In this document: positions 1-10,690 of the stretch, piece by piece
Position numbering within the stretch: position 1 is the first letter of the stretch
How the letters are laid out: every line of letters starts with the position of its first letter
Source: Caryophanales bacterium UBA6768
GTDB taxonomy: Bacteria; Bacillota; Bacilli; Bacillales_D; Amphibacillaceae
Reading direction: 5' to 3'
Length of the DNA stretch: 64,000 nucleotides
Assembly (NCBI GenBank): GCA_002453315.1
Contig: DKGO01000195.1
Coordinates: 1-64,000 of the forward strand
Translations under genes and position numbers: made by a program
Notes under the pieces: model-generated
What the model was told of the DNA's origin: nothing
Database searches by the model: none
Seen by the model: only the letters and a program-made list of their open reading frames with translations

Positions 1-200
1 ATTTTTTAAATAGCATTAATCTATAGTATAGCATTATTTATATTTCTATTTATGAATTAAACATTAAAAGGAACTAAAAAATAAGCGAATTAAATGATTC
101 TAATATGAGATATGTGTAGAAAAGAAATAAAAATGATATGATGAATGATAACAAATAACTTTTACCTACAGTGTAGAAATGTCGTATGAGGTGTACTTTC

Positions 201-1151
201 ATGAATCGTTCGAAGCAATTAACAGATGGGGCATTACTAACCGCCGTATATATGGTACTATTAATCTTTTCAATATTTACACCGTTTATATTTATCGTTT
301 TTTTATTTTTATTACCAATTCCTTTTATTATTTATGCGGTGAAACATGGTATTAAAGCATCTCTACTTATGATGGCTGTCGCTATAATAATCTCAATCAT
401 CATCTTCCCATTCGTCTCTGTACCATTAACTGTACTATCGGTCTCGGGTGGTATCATGATAGGCATAGCCATTCACCAAAAAAGAAATCCATACGAAGTA
501 TGGGCACGAGGAACTATTGGCTTTATTTTTGGCCTGCTGTTTGTATTTTTATTTTTACAAATGATTTTACAAGTCAATTTAACAGAGGAAATCGATTTAA
601 TTATCAATGATAGTATCGACACTGCTGAACACCTCATATCACAGTTTGGGATGGGAAATGATGCAACTGAACAATTAGAAGTAATGAAAGAACAAATGAA
701 TATGGTGAAGGATTTAATTCCGGCTAGCATTGCTATTTTTAGTATAATCATGTCTTTTATATGTCAATGGCTAGCCTATAAATTATTAAATAGAATTGAA
801 CGAAAAGCACTTTTCTTTCCACCGTTTAGGGAAATGAATTTACCACTACTTATCATTTGGTTTTACTTGATCGCCATGTTGTTAGCGTTAGTAGAACTGG
901 ATCAAAATTCGATTTTATATTTAATCGTCATTAACACATTTGTTATCACGGCATTTTTAATTATAATTCAGGGCTATTCATTTATATTCTTTTATGCAAA
1001 TTATAAAAAATTAAATAAGTCAATCCCGATAGCAATTGTGATTATTTCCATTATTATTCCGCAAATTTTTCTGGTGCTCATACGGATAATTGGTATAATT
1101 GATATAGGTTTTTCTTTAAAGAAGCGATTAAAAAGTAATATGAGCAAATGA
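201..1151 (+). CDS. yybS: YybS-like DUF2232 membrane protein
   Basis: Predicted polytopic membrane protein of about 316 residues, with roughly eight hydrophobic segments and a charged, probably extracytoplasmic or loop stretch around residues 130-175. It matches the YybS/DUF2232 family by its place directly before gdpP and rplI and by its overall pattern; the molecular role of the family is not established. An in-frame ATG lies at 186, but the GAGGTG ribosome binding site at 188-193 sits correctly for the ATG at 201, so the later start is chosen. It probably heads an operon with gdpP, rplI and dnaC, since gaps are short and no terminator is seen until past dnaC. Confidence 0.85.
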   Translation: MNRSKQLTDGALLTAVYMVLLIFSIFTPFIFIVFLFLLPIPFIIYAVKHGIKASLLMMAVAIIISIIIFPFVSVPLTVLSVSGGIMIGIAIHQKRNPYEVWARGTIGFIFGLLFVFLFLQMILQVNLTEEIDLIINDSIDTAEHLISQFGMGNDATEQLEVMKEQMNMVKDLIPASIAIFSIIMSFICQWLAYKLLNRIERKALFFPPFREMNLPLLIIWFYLIAMLLALVELDQNSILYLIVINTFVITAFLIIIQGYSFIFFYANYKKLNKSIPIAIVIISIIIPQIFLVLIRIIGIIDIGFSLKKRLKSNMSK

Positions 1152-1188
1152 CTTTATTTGTTAAATGCTTTTAAAAGGGGTGTGAAAC

Positions 1189-3168
1189 GTGGAAGTATTA
1201 AATAAATATATGAATTTAAAAAAGTATTTTTTATTTATTTATCTATTTTCGTTTCTCATCATTATTTGTTTAACGATGTTGAATAAATATTTAGCATTAA
1301 TTAGTTTTATCATTTATCTAATCTTGACAATTGTGACAATTCGATCATTTAAATTAATGAAAAAAAGACTACAAGAGCATGAAAAAGAGATGTTTACGCA
1401 AATTGAAAAAGCGAGTAATCGAATAAATGAAAACATGCCTATCGGTGTCATCATTTATACGGAGGATAATGTGATAGAATGGGCCAACTCGTATATGGCA
1501 AAAATTTACCAACATAAAACAATGATAGGTCAATCAATTCTAGATATATTTGATGGTAATTTAAATCAAGTGATGAGGTTAATGAAGAAAGAAACATGGT
1601 TACATGTAGAAAAGTATTATTTTAAAGTATGGATTGATCACGACAATCGGATGTTATATTTTTTTAATCGTACGGATGAATATGAGATTAAACAAACTTA
1701 TGAGAGAGAACAAATTGTATTGGCAAATATATATTTAGATAACTACGATGAAATAACTAGAAACATGGAGGATGACGTTAGGAGCCAAATAAACTCTGAA
1801 GTAACAACAACCTTGAATAAATGGGCGGAGGCACATCAATTTTACATTAAAAGAATTTCACAGGATCGTTTTCTTGCTGTTTTAACGAAGGAAATTTTAC
1901 AAAGACTTGAAGAATCCCGTTTTCATATATTAGATGAAATTAGAACGATTCATCTTGATAAAATAAAAAGGACCCCGATTACATTAAGTGTCGGTATTGG
2001 TTCAGGTGATGTCACCATTTTAGAATTATCAAAATTAGCCCAATCTAGTTTAGATTTAGTTTTGGGTAGGGGTGGGGACCAAGTAGCAATTAAAGATGAT
2101 TTGGGAAAGGTCAGGTTTTACGGTGGGAAAACAAACCCAATTGAGAAACGAACAAAGGTAAGAGCAAGGGTCATTTCCCAGGCGTTAATCGAATTGATAA
2201 AAAATAGTGATCAAGTATTTATTATGGGTCATCGCTCTCCTGATATGGACTCTTTAGGCTCTTCTATCGGAGTATTACATATTGTTAAATCAGTAAACAA
2301 AACTGGCTATGTTATATTCGATAAAAATGACATGACACTCAATGTGTCTAAAGTATATGAGAAGATAACACTTGAAAATGAATTATCACATCATTTTATT
2401 GACCCAGATAGGGCTGATGAATTATTAACTGAAAATAGTTTAATTATTATTGTAGATACACACCGTCCATCATTAACAATAAGTGAAAATGCGCTCCAAA
2501 GAACTAGTCAAAAGGCCATTATCGATCATCATCGTAGGGGTGAGGAGTTTATAGAAGATGCTACCTTAGTTTATATGGAACCATATGCTTCTTCTACAGC
2601 CGAGTTAGTCACGGAATTAATTGAATATACACCTAGTAAGAAGCAGTTAACGTCACTTGAAGCAACTATATTGTTAGCTGGGATTATTGTGGACACACAA
2701 AGTTTTTCTTTCAGAACGGGGTCTAGAACTTTCGATGCTGCATCATATTTACGAATAAAAGGGGCAGATCCACTCGTCGTCCAACAATTTTTAAAAGAAG
2801 ATTTACAATCATATAAAAGACGGAATAAGTTAATTGAATTAGCTTACCTGTACCATGATAAAATAGCAATTGTGAAGGCACCTGACGATGAAAAGTATGA
2901 TAGTATTACCATTGCCCAAACGGCGGATACGTTATTGACAATTGAACATGTTATGGCATCATTTGTTATTGCTCATACAGATGAGAACATCATCTCAGTT
3001 AGTGCCCGTTCCTTTGGTGATATGAATGTTCAAATAATGATGGAACAGATGAATGGTGGTGGACATTTAACAAATGCAGCCACCCAAATAGTAAATATGT
3101 CAATTGATGAAGTTGAAAAGGAAGTTATCCATCAAATTGAACAATATTTTGGCACTGATGCATCATAA
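1189..3168 (+). CDS. gdpP: GdpP cyclic-di-AMP phosphodiesterase
   Basis: Membrane-bound phosphodiesterase that hydrolyses the second messenger c-di-AMP, which in Firmicutes links potassium and cell-wall homeostasis. Two N-terminal membrane segments (about residues 12-30 and 33-52) are followed by a degenerate PAS domain, a degenerate GGDEF domain (about 170-300) and a C-terminal DHH/DHHA1 module. The metal-binding motifs are visible: GHRSPDMDSLG with D352 and D354, and IIDHH with D446-H447-H448. At 659 residues it has the family's usual length. The start is GTG, with an AAAAGGGG ribosome binding site just upstream. It lies between yybS and rplI as in Bacillus. Confidence 0.96.
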   Translation: MEVLNKYMNLKKYFLFIYLFSFLIIICLTMLNKYLALISFIIYLILTIVTIRSFKLMKKRLQEHEKEMFTQIEKASNRINENMPIGVIIYTEDNVIEWANSYMAKIYQHKTMIGQSILDIFDGNLNQVMRLMKKETWLHVEKYYFKVWIDHDNRMLYFFNRTDEYEIKQTYEREQIVLANIYLDNYDEITRNMEDDVRSQINSEVTTTLNKWAEAHQFYIKRISQDRFLAVLTKEILQRLEESRFHILDEIRTIHLDKIKRTPITLSVGIGSGDVTILELSKLAQSSLDLVLGRGGDQVAIKDDLGKVRFYGGKTNPIEKRTKVRARVISQALIELIKNSDQVFIMGHRSPDMDSLGSSIGVLHIVKSVNKTGYVIFDKNDMTLNVSKVYEKITLENELSHHFIDPDRADELLTENSLIIIVDTHRPSLTISENALQRTSQKAIIDHHRRGEEFIEDATLVYMEPYASSTAELVTELIEYTPSKKQLTSLEATILLAGIIVDTQSFSFRTGSRTFDAASYLRIKGADPLVVQQFLKEDLQSYKRRNKLIELAYLYHDKIAIVKAPDDEKYDSITIAQTADTLLTIEHVMASFVIAHTDENIISVSARSFGDMNVQIMMEQMNGGGHLTNAATQIVNMSIDEVEKEVIHQIEQYFGTDAS

Positions 3169-3218
3169 CTAAAATGGATAGTAGAAATTCTAAATACATT
3201 ATATAAGGGGTTTTAATG

Positions 3219-3665
3219 ATGAAGGTAATTTTTTTACAGGATGTTAAAGGAAAAGGGAAAAAAGGTGAAGTAAAAGAAGTGTCAACCGGGTATGCAAATA
3301 ACTTTTTATTTAAAAATAAGTTGGCAGAGGAAGCAACTCCAGCTAATATAAAAAAATTAAAAGCGCAGCAAAATAAAGCATTAGAAGAAGCGAAGGAAAT
3401 AAAAGACCAAGCAGAAAACATAAAAAATAAGTTAGGAAAAATAACGGTTAGTATAAAGGCGAAATCAGGTGAAGATGGAAAACTGTTTGGTTCGATTACC
3501 TCGAAACAAATAGCGGAAAAACTGAAAGATGATTATAAAATAACGATTGACCGTCGTAAAATTGATTTAAATGATCCAATCAAATCTTTAGGTCAACATA
3601 AAATAGTCGTTAAATTACATCCAGAAGTAATTGGGAACTTCATGGTACATGTGACAGAAGAATAG
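3219..3665 (+). CDS. rplI: 50S ribosomal protein L9
   Basis: Large-subunit ribosomal protein bL9, which binds 23S rRNA near the base of the L1 stalk. The N-terminal signature [18 protein letters not shown] and the GYANNFL segment are diagnostic, followed by a charged connecting helix and a C-terminal domain with [12 protein letters not shown]. Two ATG codons occur in tandem at 3216 and 3219; the second gives the usual L9 N-terminus and the better spacing from AAGGGG at 3205-3210. It lies 50 bp after gdpP and 33 bp before dnaC, so it is likely cotranscribed with both. Confidence 0.97.
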   Translation: MKVIFLQDVKGKGKKGEVKEVSTGYANNFLFKNKLAEEATPANIKKLKAQQNKALEEAKEIKDQAENIKNKLGKITVSIKAKSGEDGKLFGSITSKQIAEKLKDDYKITIDRRKIDLNDPIKSLGQHKIVVKLHPEVIGNFMVHVTEE

Positions 3666-3698
3666 AGTGTTAATAAGGTGACAACGGAGGAAATATAG

Positions 3699-5069
3699 AT
3701 GGACTCATTATTAGATTATCGGACACCACCACATAATATAGAGGCAGAGCAAGCAGTTATTGGTGCGATTTTTTTAGATGCCAATGCTTTTTCTGTTGCT
3801 GCTGAGAGACTATCACCACTTGATTTTTATAAGTCTAGTCACGAAACAGTTTTTGAAGTGATGCTGGATTTATACGAAAAGGGTGAGCCGATTGATCTTG
3901 TAACGGTAACAACGTTACTTAATAATAGGGGATTAATAGAGCAAGTTGGTGGGGTAACCTATATAACCAATATAGCAGGCAGTGTGCCAACGGCCGCCAA
4001 TATAGATTATTATAGTAAAATAGTCGAGGAAAAGTCTATTTTACGAAATTTAATTAAAACTGCCACAAATATTGTGACATCCACATTTACTAAAGAGGAT
4101 GAGGTAGAAAAATTATTAGATGAGGCCGAACGTAGTATTTTAGAGGTTTCTAATAGAAAAAATGCAACTGATTTTAAACAAATAAGGGATGTTTTAGAGC
4201 AGGTTTATGAAAATATTGAACAATTACACCATCAAAAAGGTGATGTTACTGGTGTAGCCACAGGGTTCCGGGACTTAGACCGTATTACCTCTGGATTCCA
4301 AAAAAATGACTTCATTATAATAGCTGCAAGACCATCAGTCGGTAAAACAGCATTTGCATTAAATATTGCTCAAAATGTTGCGATTAAAACAGGGGAAAAT
4401 GTAGCCCTATTTAGTTTGGAAATGGGGGCAGAACAACTAGTTCAAAGAATGCTATGTGCAGAAGGTAATATAGATTCACAACGATTAAGAACTGGCCAGT
4501 TAGAGGAGGATGACTGGGAGAAGTTAACGATGGCGATGGGAAGTTTATCCCATGCTGGAATCTATATTGATGATTCGGCAACTGTAAGAGTAAGTGATAT
4601 TCGTTCTAAATGCCGTCGCCTAAAACAAGAAGAAGGATTAGGAATGATCATTATTGATTATTTACAATTGATCCAAGGAAGCGGACGGGCAAGGGAAAAT
4701 AGGCAACAGGAGGTTTCAGAAATTTCCCGTTCATTAAAAGCATTAGCGAGAGAGTTAGAGGTTCCGTTAATTGCTTTATCCCAATTATCACGTGGGGTAG
4801 AATCACGTCAAGATAAACGGCCAATGATGTCTGATTTGCGAGAATCGGGTAGTATTGAACAAGATGCAGATATTGTCGGATTTTTATATCGTGATGATTA
4901 TTACAATTCTGAATCGGAAGAAGAAAATATTATAGAAATTATCATTTCCAAACAACGTAACGGCCCCACAGGTATTGTACAATTAGCCTTTGCTAAAGAA
5001 TATAATAAGTTTGTTGATTTAGATCATCGTTATGACGGTAGTGAAATACCACCACCAATGCCGGTATAG
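3699..5069 (+). CDS. dnaC: Replicative DNA helicase (DnaB family)
   Basis: Hexameric replicative helicase, called DnaC in Bacillus subtilis and equivalent to E. coli DnaB; it unwinds DNA ahead of the replisome. The N-terminal domain (about residues 10-110) starts with the family signature RTPPHNIEAEQAVIGA. The RecA-like C-terminal ATPase carries Walker A ARPSVGKT with K216, Walker B IIIDYLQL, and the SQLSRGVE and DLRESGSIEQDAD motifs. The length of 456 residues is normal and no intein is present. No strong terminator follows; a weak hairpin at 5113-5139 lacks a T tract. Confidence 0.98.
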   Translation: MDSLLDYRTPPHNIEAEQAVIGAIFLDANAFSVAAERLSPLDFYKSSHETVFEVMLDLYEKGEPIDLVTVTTLLNNRGLIEQVGGVTYITNIAGSVPTAANIDYYSKIVEEKSILRNLIKTATNIVTSTFTKEDEVEKLLDEAERSILEVSNRKNATDFKQIRDVLEQVYENIEQLHHQKGDVTGVATGFRDLDRITSGFQKNDFIIIAARPSVGKTAFALNIAQNVAIKTGENVALFSLEMGAEQLVQRMLCAEGNIDSQRLRTGQLEEDDWEKLTMAMGSLSHAGIYIDDSATVRVSDIRSKCRRLKQEEGLGMIIIDYLQLIQGSGRARENRQQEVSEISRSLKALARELEVPLIALSQLSRGVESRQDKRPMMSDLRESGSIEQDADIVGFLYRDDYYNSESEEENIIEIIISKQRNGPTGIVQLAFAKEYNKFVDLDHRYDGSEIPPPMPV

Positions 5070-5338
5070 AATAACTTACATTGTACATCACTCGTGAAAT
5101 TGTTTAAAAACTGAGATTAGATAAGATTGGTCTAATTTCAAATGTGTAGTATACTATTGATGGTACTTTTTTAGAAACAAGTAAAATACACGATTCCGGT
5201 GGGAAAGTTTAGGCTAATGATTTGGTCTACTTTATTAAGTTTACTGATGCTATGCCATTGGTCGTGTTTATTATTAATAACAAGATTTACTAGAGCCAAA
5301 TTAGTAAATAAATTAGGGTATACATTTGGAGGTGTACT

Positions 5339-6625
5339 ATGTCCTCGGTAGTTGTAGTAGGAACACAATGGGGCGATGAAGGAAAAGGAAAAATCACAGA
5401 TTTTTTATCGCAAAATGCAGAGGTAGTTGCTAGATATCAAGGAGGAAATAATGCAGGGCATACGATTGTATTTAATAATGTGACTTATAAGTTGCATTTA
5501 ATCCCTTCGGGTATTTTTTTCCCAGATAAAACTTGTGTATTAGGCAATGGGATGGTGATTAATCCAAAGGCATTTGTTGAAGAGGTAAAATATTTACATG
5601 ATAAACATGTAGCGACTCATAATTTAAAAATTAGTAATCGTGCACATGTTATTTTGCCATATCATATTAAATTAGACGTTTTACAAGAAGACGAAAAAGG
5701 TGTTCATAAAATAGGCACGACGAAAAAGGGTATTGGTCCTGCTTACATGGACAAAGCTGCACGCAGTGGTATTCGGATAGCAGATTTACTTGATAAAGAT
5801 ATTTTTAAGGAAAAGCTAAAACAAAATCTATTAGAGAAAAACCGTTTATTTGAAAAAGTTTATGAAGTTAACTCGATAACTATGGATGAAATTTTTGAGG
5901 AATATTATGAATATGGTCAACAAATGAAGGAATATGTTTGTGATACATCTGTCGTCTTAAATGATGCCTTAGACAATGGTAAGCGGGTGTTATTTGAAGG
6001 TGCCCAAGGTGTTATGTTAGACATTGATCAAGGGACATATCCATTTGTCACATCATCCAATCCAGTAGCGGGCGGTGTAACAATCGGATCTGGGGTTGGT
6101 CCATCAAAAATCTCTAATGTTGTAGGGGTTTCGAAGGCATATACAACCCGTGTTGGTGATGGACCATTCGCAACGGAGCTAAAAAACGAAATTGGTGATC
6201 GGATTCGTGAAATTGGGAGAGAATATGGTACAACAACAGGTAGACCGCGTCGTGTTGGCTGGTTTGATAGTGTTGTTGTGCGCCATGCGAAAAGGGTAAG
6301 TGGAATAACTGATTTGTCTTTAAACTCTATAGATGTTTTAACAGGAATTGAAACTTTAAAGATTTGTGTCGCCTATAAATATAATGGTAACATCATAGAA
6401 GAATTCCCTGCCAATTTAAATACGTTATCCAAGTGTGAGCCTGTTTATGAAGAATTGCCTGGTTGGACTGAGGATATAACAAATGTGCGTAGCTTACATG
6501 AGTTACCAGAAAACGCTAGACATTATTTAGAAAGGGTCGCCCAATTAACGGAAATACCACTATCAATATTTTCAGTTGGGCCTGACCGAACACAAACAAA
6601 TGTTGTTAGAAGTGTATACCGATAA
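5339..6625 (+). CDS. purA: Adenylosuccinate synthase
   Basis: Catalyses GTP-dependent conversion of IMP and aspartate to adenylosuccinate, the first committed step to AMP. The glycine-rich GDEGKGK loop (residues 12-18, with catalytic D13) and H41 in NNAGH are present, as are [25 protein letters not shown] and the C-terminal [15 protein letters not shown] segment. The start ATG is preceded by GGAGG at 5328-5332. It is set apart from dnaC by a 269-bp gap, so it probably has its own promoter. An intrinsic terminator at 6649 closes the unit. Confidence 0.98.
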   Translation: MSSVVVVGTQWGDEGKGKITDFLSQNAEVVARYQGGNNAGHTIVFNNVTYKLHLIPSGIFFPDKTCVLGNGMVINPKAFVEEVKYLHDKHVATHNLKISNRAHVILPYHIKLDVLQEDEKGVHKIGTTKKGIGPAYMDKAARSGIRIADLLDKDIFKEKLKQNLLEKNRLFEKVYEVNSITMDEIFEEYYEYGQQMKEYVCDTSVVLNDALDNGKRVLFEGAQGVMLDIDQGTYPFVTSSNPVAGGVTIGSGVGPSKISNVVGVSKAYTTRVGDGPFATELKNEIGDRIREIGREYGTTTGRPRRVGWFDSVVVRHAKRVSGITDLSLNSIDVLTGIETLKICVAYKYNGNIIEEFPANLNTLSKCEPVYEELPGWTEDITNVRSLHELPENARHYLERVAQLTEIPLSIFSVGPDRTQTNVVRSVYR

Positions 6626-6648
6626 ATTTATTAGCAATTACAATATTT

Positions 6649-6681
6649 CCAAAGATTAGTTATTCTAATCTTTGGTTTTTT
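6649..6681 (+). terminator. Intrinsic terminator after purA
   Basis: A perfect 11-bp stem, CCAAAGATTAG (6649-6659) paired with CTAATCTTTGG (6665-6675), has a 5-nt loop and is followed by six T residues. It separates purA from the wal operon. Confidence 0.93.
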
Positions 6682-6837
6682 CATATATGCGAGGGATTGA
6701 CTCAAGTTAATTTAAGCTGATGCAATTTCTTTTTTAATAACACAGACAAAATTCAATAAATGCGTTAAAATAGTAAGCAATAGTAAAAATGGATGGAACG
6801 GAAATGAATGAAAGAAATAACGAAAAGAGGTATGATC

Positions 6838-7542
6838 ATGTCGACTAAAATACTTGTTGTAGATGATGAAAAGCCAATTGCAGATATACTAAAATTTAAC
6901 CTTGAAAAAGAGGGTTATACAGTAATTTGTGCACACGATGGTAATAAGGCAATAGAATTAGCAACGACAGAAAATCCTGACTTAGTACTACTTGATATTA
7001 TGTTGCCTGAAAGAGATGGTAACGAAGTGTGTCGTGAAATTAGAAAAACTCATGCCATGCCAATTATTATGCTAACGGCAAAGGATTCAGAATTAGATAA
7101 AGTATTAGGCTTAGAATTAGGTGCTGACGATTATGTAACAAAACCCTTCAGTAATCGAGAATTATTAGCAAGGGTGAAGGCGAACTTAAGAAGATTAAAG
7201 CAAGCACCAGATGAGTCAACAATGGAAAAGAAAGAAATACAATTAGGCGATTTAACGATTCACCCCGAAGCATATAATGTGAAAAGAAATGGTGTACAGA
7301 TCGATTTAACTCATCGGGAATTTGAATTATTTTATTATTTAGCAAGACATATCGGGCAAGTGATGACACGAGAACATTTATTGGAAACAGTATGGGGTTA
7401 TGATTATTTTGGCGATTTAAGAACAGTAGATGTGACTGTAAGAAGATTAAGGGAAAAAGTGGAAGAAGACCCGAGTAATCCAACATGGATTATTACTCGT
7501 AGAGGAGTAGGCTATTATGTACGTAATCCAGATGAGGTGTAA
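6838..7542 (+). CDS. walR: WalR response regulator
   Basis: OmpR-family response regulator of the essential WalRK (YycFG) system, which controls peptidoglycan hydrolases and cell-wall turnover in Firmicutes. The receiver domain begins [15 protein letters not shown] and has the phosphoacceptor aspartate D53 in LLDIMLP. A C-terminal winged helix with [19 protein letters not shown] completes the protein. Upstream in-frame ATGs exist at 6808 and 6832, but AAAAGAGG at 6823-6830 is correctly spaced only for ATG 6838, which also gives the usual family N-terminus. It is the first gene of a tight operon with walK, walH, walI and walJ. Confidence 0.97.
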   Translation: MSTKILVVDDEKPIADILKFNLEKEGYTVICAHDGNKAIELATTENPDLVLLDIMLPERDGNEVCREIRKTHAMPIIMLTAKDSELDKVLGLELGADDYVTKPFSNRELLARVKANLRRLKQAPDESTMEKKEIQLGDLTIHPEAYNVKRNGVQIDLTHREFELFYYLARHIGQVMTREHLLETVWGYDYFGDLRTVDVTVRRLREKVEEDPSNPTWIITRRGVGYYVRNPDEV

Positions 7543-7548
7543 CAGAGG

Positions 7549-9390
7549 ATGAAAAAGGTTAATTTCCTCCATTCGATTCAATTAAAGTTTATTATTATAT
7601 ATATTTTATTGTTGGTTATTGCTATACAAGTCATCGGCTCATATGTGACAAGGACATTAGAAGATGAGTTACTAAGTAATTTTAAGCAGTCAATTAATGA
7701 TCGAATCGTATTATTGGAAAACAACTTAGAACAAGCATTTAAAAAAGATAAAATAGATGATCAGGAGGAATCCACCTTACAAAGTGATGTTCAAACAAAT
7801 ATAGCGGATGTAGAAAGGGAAAGCTCCACAACAATCCAAGTGATTGATAGCCAAGGACGTGTTTTAGGAACAAATGATTATTTAAACCAGGAGATTATTG
7901 GCAAGAAGACGACAGATCGTTATGTGCAAAGTTCAATAACATTTGGGACCTCCCATGATAATACAGAATTAAATACAAGAACAGGGGAACGAATGTTTAT
8001 TCGTGTTGAGCCGATTATTGATCATGATGAACAAGTGTTAGGGGTTGTTTATTTAGAAACATCATTAGAAGGTGTTTATCGTCAATTACAAAAAATTAAT
8101 GAAACATTTTATAAGGGATCTGCCATCGCACTAATCGTATCGGTTATGCTTGGAATTCTAGTTGCAAGGGCTATTACAAATCCGGTTGTGGAAATGCGTC
8201 GCCAAGCACTGACAATGGCAAGAGGAGACTTTTCCCAAAAAGTAAAGGTTTATGGAAATGATGAAATTAGCCAATTAGCCGTGACATTTAATCATTTAAA
8301 TGACCGTTTGAAGCACTCCATGGCAACAATTGAAAATGAACAAGTAAAATTAAAGTCGGTTTTGGAAAATATGAGTGAAGGTGTTATTTCGACAGATAGT
8401 ACAGGGGAAATAATACTCGTTAATGAAGCAGCAGGTCAATTATTAAATGAAAATCCAATGACGTTGTTAGGTCAAAGTTTATTAAAAGTGCTAAAATTAC
8501 AAAAAAGGGTCAACGACATATCTGAATTACATGATAATGGGTCACTATTATTGGATATAGAAGAGGAAGAAGCTAGTTATATTATCCGCGCTAATTTTAC
8601 AGCAATAGATAGTGGATTAAATAATGAAGAAAAAAGTGGTTATATTACAGTTCTATCAGATGTAACGGAAGAAGAGAAGATTGAAAGGGAGCGGAAAGAA
8701 TTTGTCTCAAATGTATCCCACGAGCTCCGGACTCCCTTGACGACATTACGAAGTTATTTAGAAGCCCTAACTGATGGCGCATGGAAAGATGAAGAAATTG
8801 CACCAAAGTTTTTACGGGTAACAGAAGAAGAAACTGAAAGATTAATTAGAATGGTAAATAGCTTATTACAGCTATCAAAAATGGATAATAAAGAATTTAC
8901 TTTAAATAAAGGTAGAATAGAGTTTAATAAGTTTTTTCATCAAATTATTGACCGATTTGAATTGAACGTCAAAGATGAACGGATTACATTTAGGCGAATA
9001 ATACCTAAGGCAAATTACTATGCGTGGATTGATAAGGATAAAATGACTCAAGTGTTAGATAATATCATTTCCAATGCAATAAAATATTCACCAGACGGTG
9101 GTAACATTACGTGTCAGTTGAAGAAAACAATGAACCACATTGAAGTGAGTATTCGTGATGAAGGAATCGGTATTTCCTACGATAAATTAGATCGGATTTT
9201 TGATCGGTTTTATAGAACTGATAAGGCAAGGTCACGTCAATTGGGAGGTACAGGATTGGGCTTAGCCATCACAAAGGAAATTGTTGAGGCTCATTATGGT
9301 AGAATATGGGCTAAAAGTACAGGGAATCAAGGGACTGCCATCCATTTTACACTACCGCTAATGAAGGAGAAGCGGGGGGAAACCTTATGA
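7549..9390 (+). CDS. walK: WalK sensor histidine kinase
   Basis: Membrane sensor kinase partner of WalR. Domains in order: membrane segment at about residues 10-30, an extracytoplasmic PAS-like sensor domain (about 35-180), second membrane segment (about 182-205), HAMP (about 206-258), cytoplasmic PAS (about 262-370), HisKA with phosphorylated H391 in VSHELRTPLT, and HATPase with the N, G1 and G2 boxes (DNIISNAIKYS, DEGIGI, GGTGLGLAI). The 613-residue length and the histidine position fit the family. It starts 6 bp after walR and overlaps walH by 4 bp (ATGA). Confidence 0.97.
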   Translation: MKKVNFLHSIQLKFIIIYILLLVIAIQVIGSYVTRTLEDELLSNFKQSINDRIVLLENNLEQAFKKDKIDDQEESTLQSDVQTNIADVERESSTTIQVIDSQGRVLGTNDYLNQEIIGKKTTDRYVQSSITFGTSHDNTELNTRTGERMFIRVEPIIDHDEQVLGVVYLETSLEGVYRQLQKINETFYKGSAIALIVSVMLGILVARAITNPVVEMRRQALTMARGDFSQKVKVYGNDEISQLAVTFNHLNDRLKHSMATIENEQVKLKSVLENMSEGVISTDSTGEIILVNEAAGQLLNENPMTLLGQSLLKVLKLQKRVNDISELHDNGSLLLDIEEEEASYIIRANFTAIDSGLNNEEKSGYITVLSDVTEEEKIERERKEFVSNVSHELRTPLTTLRSYLEALTDGAWKDEEIAPKFLRVTEEETERLIRMVNSLLQLSKMDNKEFTLNKGRIEFNKFFHQIIDRFELNVKDERITFRRIIPKANYYAWIDKDKMTQVLDNIISNAIKYSPDGGNITCQLKKTMNHIEVSIRDEGIGISYDKLDRIFDRFYRTDKARSRQLGGTGLGLAITKEIVEAHYGRIWAKSTGNQGTAIHFTLPLMKEKRGETL

Positions 9391-10688
9391 GTTTTGAATC
9401 AATTAAATCATTAGTCTTATTTTTACTCGTAGGAATTAGTTTATTTTTATCATTTATTTTGTGGACATACCAACCTAGTTATGATCAAATTTATGACACA
9501 AGTTATGTAAATGAAGCAAATGTTGGTGGAAGAGAAATATTAAAGGTCGATCTTATTAGACCAGAACATGTGTTATTTAATGAAAATGAAAACATATTCG
9601 GCTTTGAAAAACCGAGTGATCAAAATTTATTTTATGAAGAAATGATGAATTGGACGTTGTATGGGTATAAGGAAACTGATATAGAAAGTGATGATTTGTC
9701 AAGTAATAATTATGTGGAGCTATTATTTCCGGTAAATATCCCGAGTGAGTTTTTATCGAATATGCTAACTTTTAATGAATCAGCTGAATTACCTAACTGG
9801 TCATTTAAAAAGATGTATATCACATTGAATGAAGACTCTCATACTATACAAATTGCGATTCATTCGATAGACAATCGAAAGCAAATAACAGCAACAGTTG
9901 AGAAGCTCGAAACGTATGAATATATCCTTAATTACTTTAATGACCCTACAGATTTGATAGGATATATTAAAATTGATGAAGATACAGTGAAACAACCAAT
10001 TTATATCCCACAAGAAGCATTGGAAATACAAAAAAAGACTTTAGTTGTGAGCCATATTGAGCCGGAGCTTTTTATTAATGCATTGTTTTCTAATCCAAAT
10101 GTTGTCACACCAAATCGAAAGGAAGCTTATTTTACTGATGACATACGGGGTATGAGTATTACCCAGGATAATAAGGGACTTGAATTTATCCATCCCATTC
10201 AAAGTTCATTTGAAAGAACGGATTTAATGGATGTTTTAGACCTAAGCGTCAACCATATTAATGATCATAAAGGATGGACAAATGAGTTTTTATTAGATGA
10301 TTATATTGCTACCAATAATGAAATAATTTTTCGTTTACATCACGATGGTTATCCATTATTTGATTATAATAATTTAGCAACCATTCATGAAATTTGGAGG
10401 AATCAACAATTAAATAAATATAACCGCCCTTTGATTAAGCTAGAGAATGTCTTAAATAATCAAAAAGAAAATTTACTATCTGGCCAGGAGTTAAAGCAAT
10501 ATATTATTCAAGATGACACTTATGATCTGACAAAAATTGATGATATTAAAATCGGCTATTATGTCCAATTTTTATATGATTCACATAGTATTTCATTAGA
10601 GCCAAATTGGTTTATATTATATCAAGATGAATGGCAAAAGATTTCCACTGAAGAGATGGCTACTTATTCGGAAATAGGGGTTGATTAA
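9387..10688 (+). CDS. walH: WalH (YycH) regulator of WalK
   Basis: YycH-family protein with one N-terminal membrane anchor (about residues 9-28) and a large extracytoplasmic domain. In B. subtilis YycH and YycI sit in the membrane with WalK and hold its activity down. Recognition rests on operon position, size (433 residues) and the single-anchor architecture; the extracellular domain is poorly conserved and no catalytic motif is visible. The start ATG overlaps the walK stop as ATGA, so translation is probably coupled. Confidence 0.93.
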   Translation: MSFESIKSLVLFLLVGISLFLSFILWTYQPSYDQIYDTSYVNEANVGGREILKVDLIRPEHVLFNENENIFGFEKPSDQNLFYEEMMNWTLYGYKETDIESDDLSSNNYVELLFPVNIPSEFLSNMLTFNESAELPNWSFKKMYITLNEDSHTIQIAIHSIDNRKQITATVEKLETYEYILNYFNDPTDLIGYIKIDEDTVKQPIYIPQEALEIQKKTLVVSHIEPELFINALFSNPNVVTPNRKEAYFTDDIRGMSITQDNKGLEFIHPIQSSFERTDLMDVLDLSVNHINDHKGWTNEFLLDDYIATNNEIIFRLHHDGYPLFDYNNLATIHEIWRNQQLNKYNRPLIKLENVLNNQKENLLSGQELKQYIIQDDTYDLTKIDDIKIGYYVQFLYDSHSISLEPNWFILYQDEWQKISTEEMATYSEIGVD

Positions 10689-10690
10689 CG

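Noticed and set aside
5113..5139. Terminator after dnaC
   Set aside because: A 9-bp stem with a wobble pair can form, but no T run follows, so it is not called as a terminator.
5171..5368. 65-codon open frame on the - strand before purA
   Set aside because: It overlaps the purA ribosome binding site and start and has no family resemblance; it is treated as chance.
7148..7486. 112-codon open frame opposite walR
   Set aside because: It lies entirely antisense to a strongly conserved gene, with no independent support.
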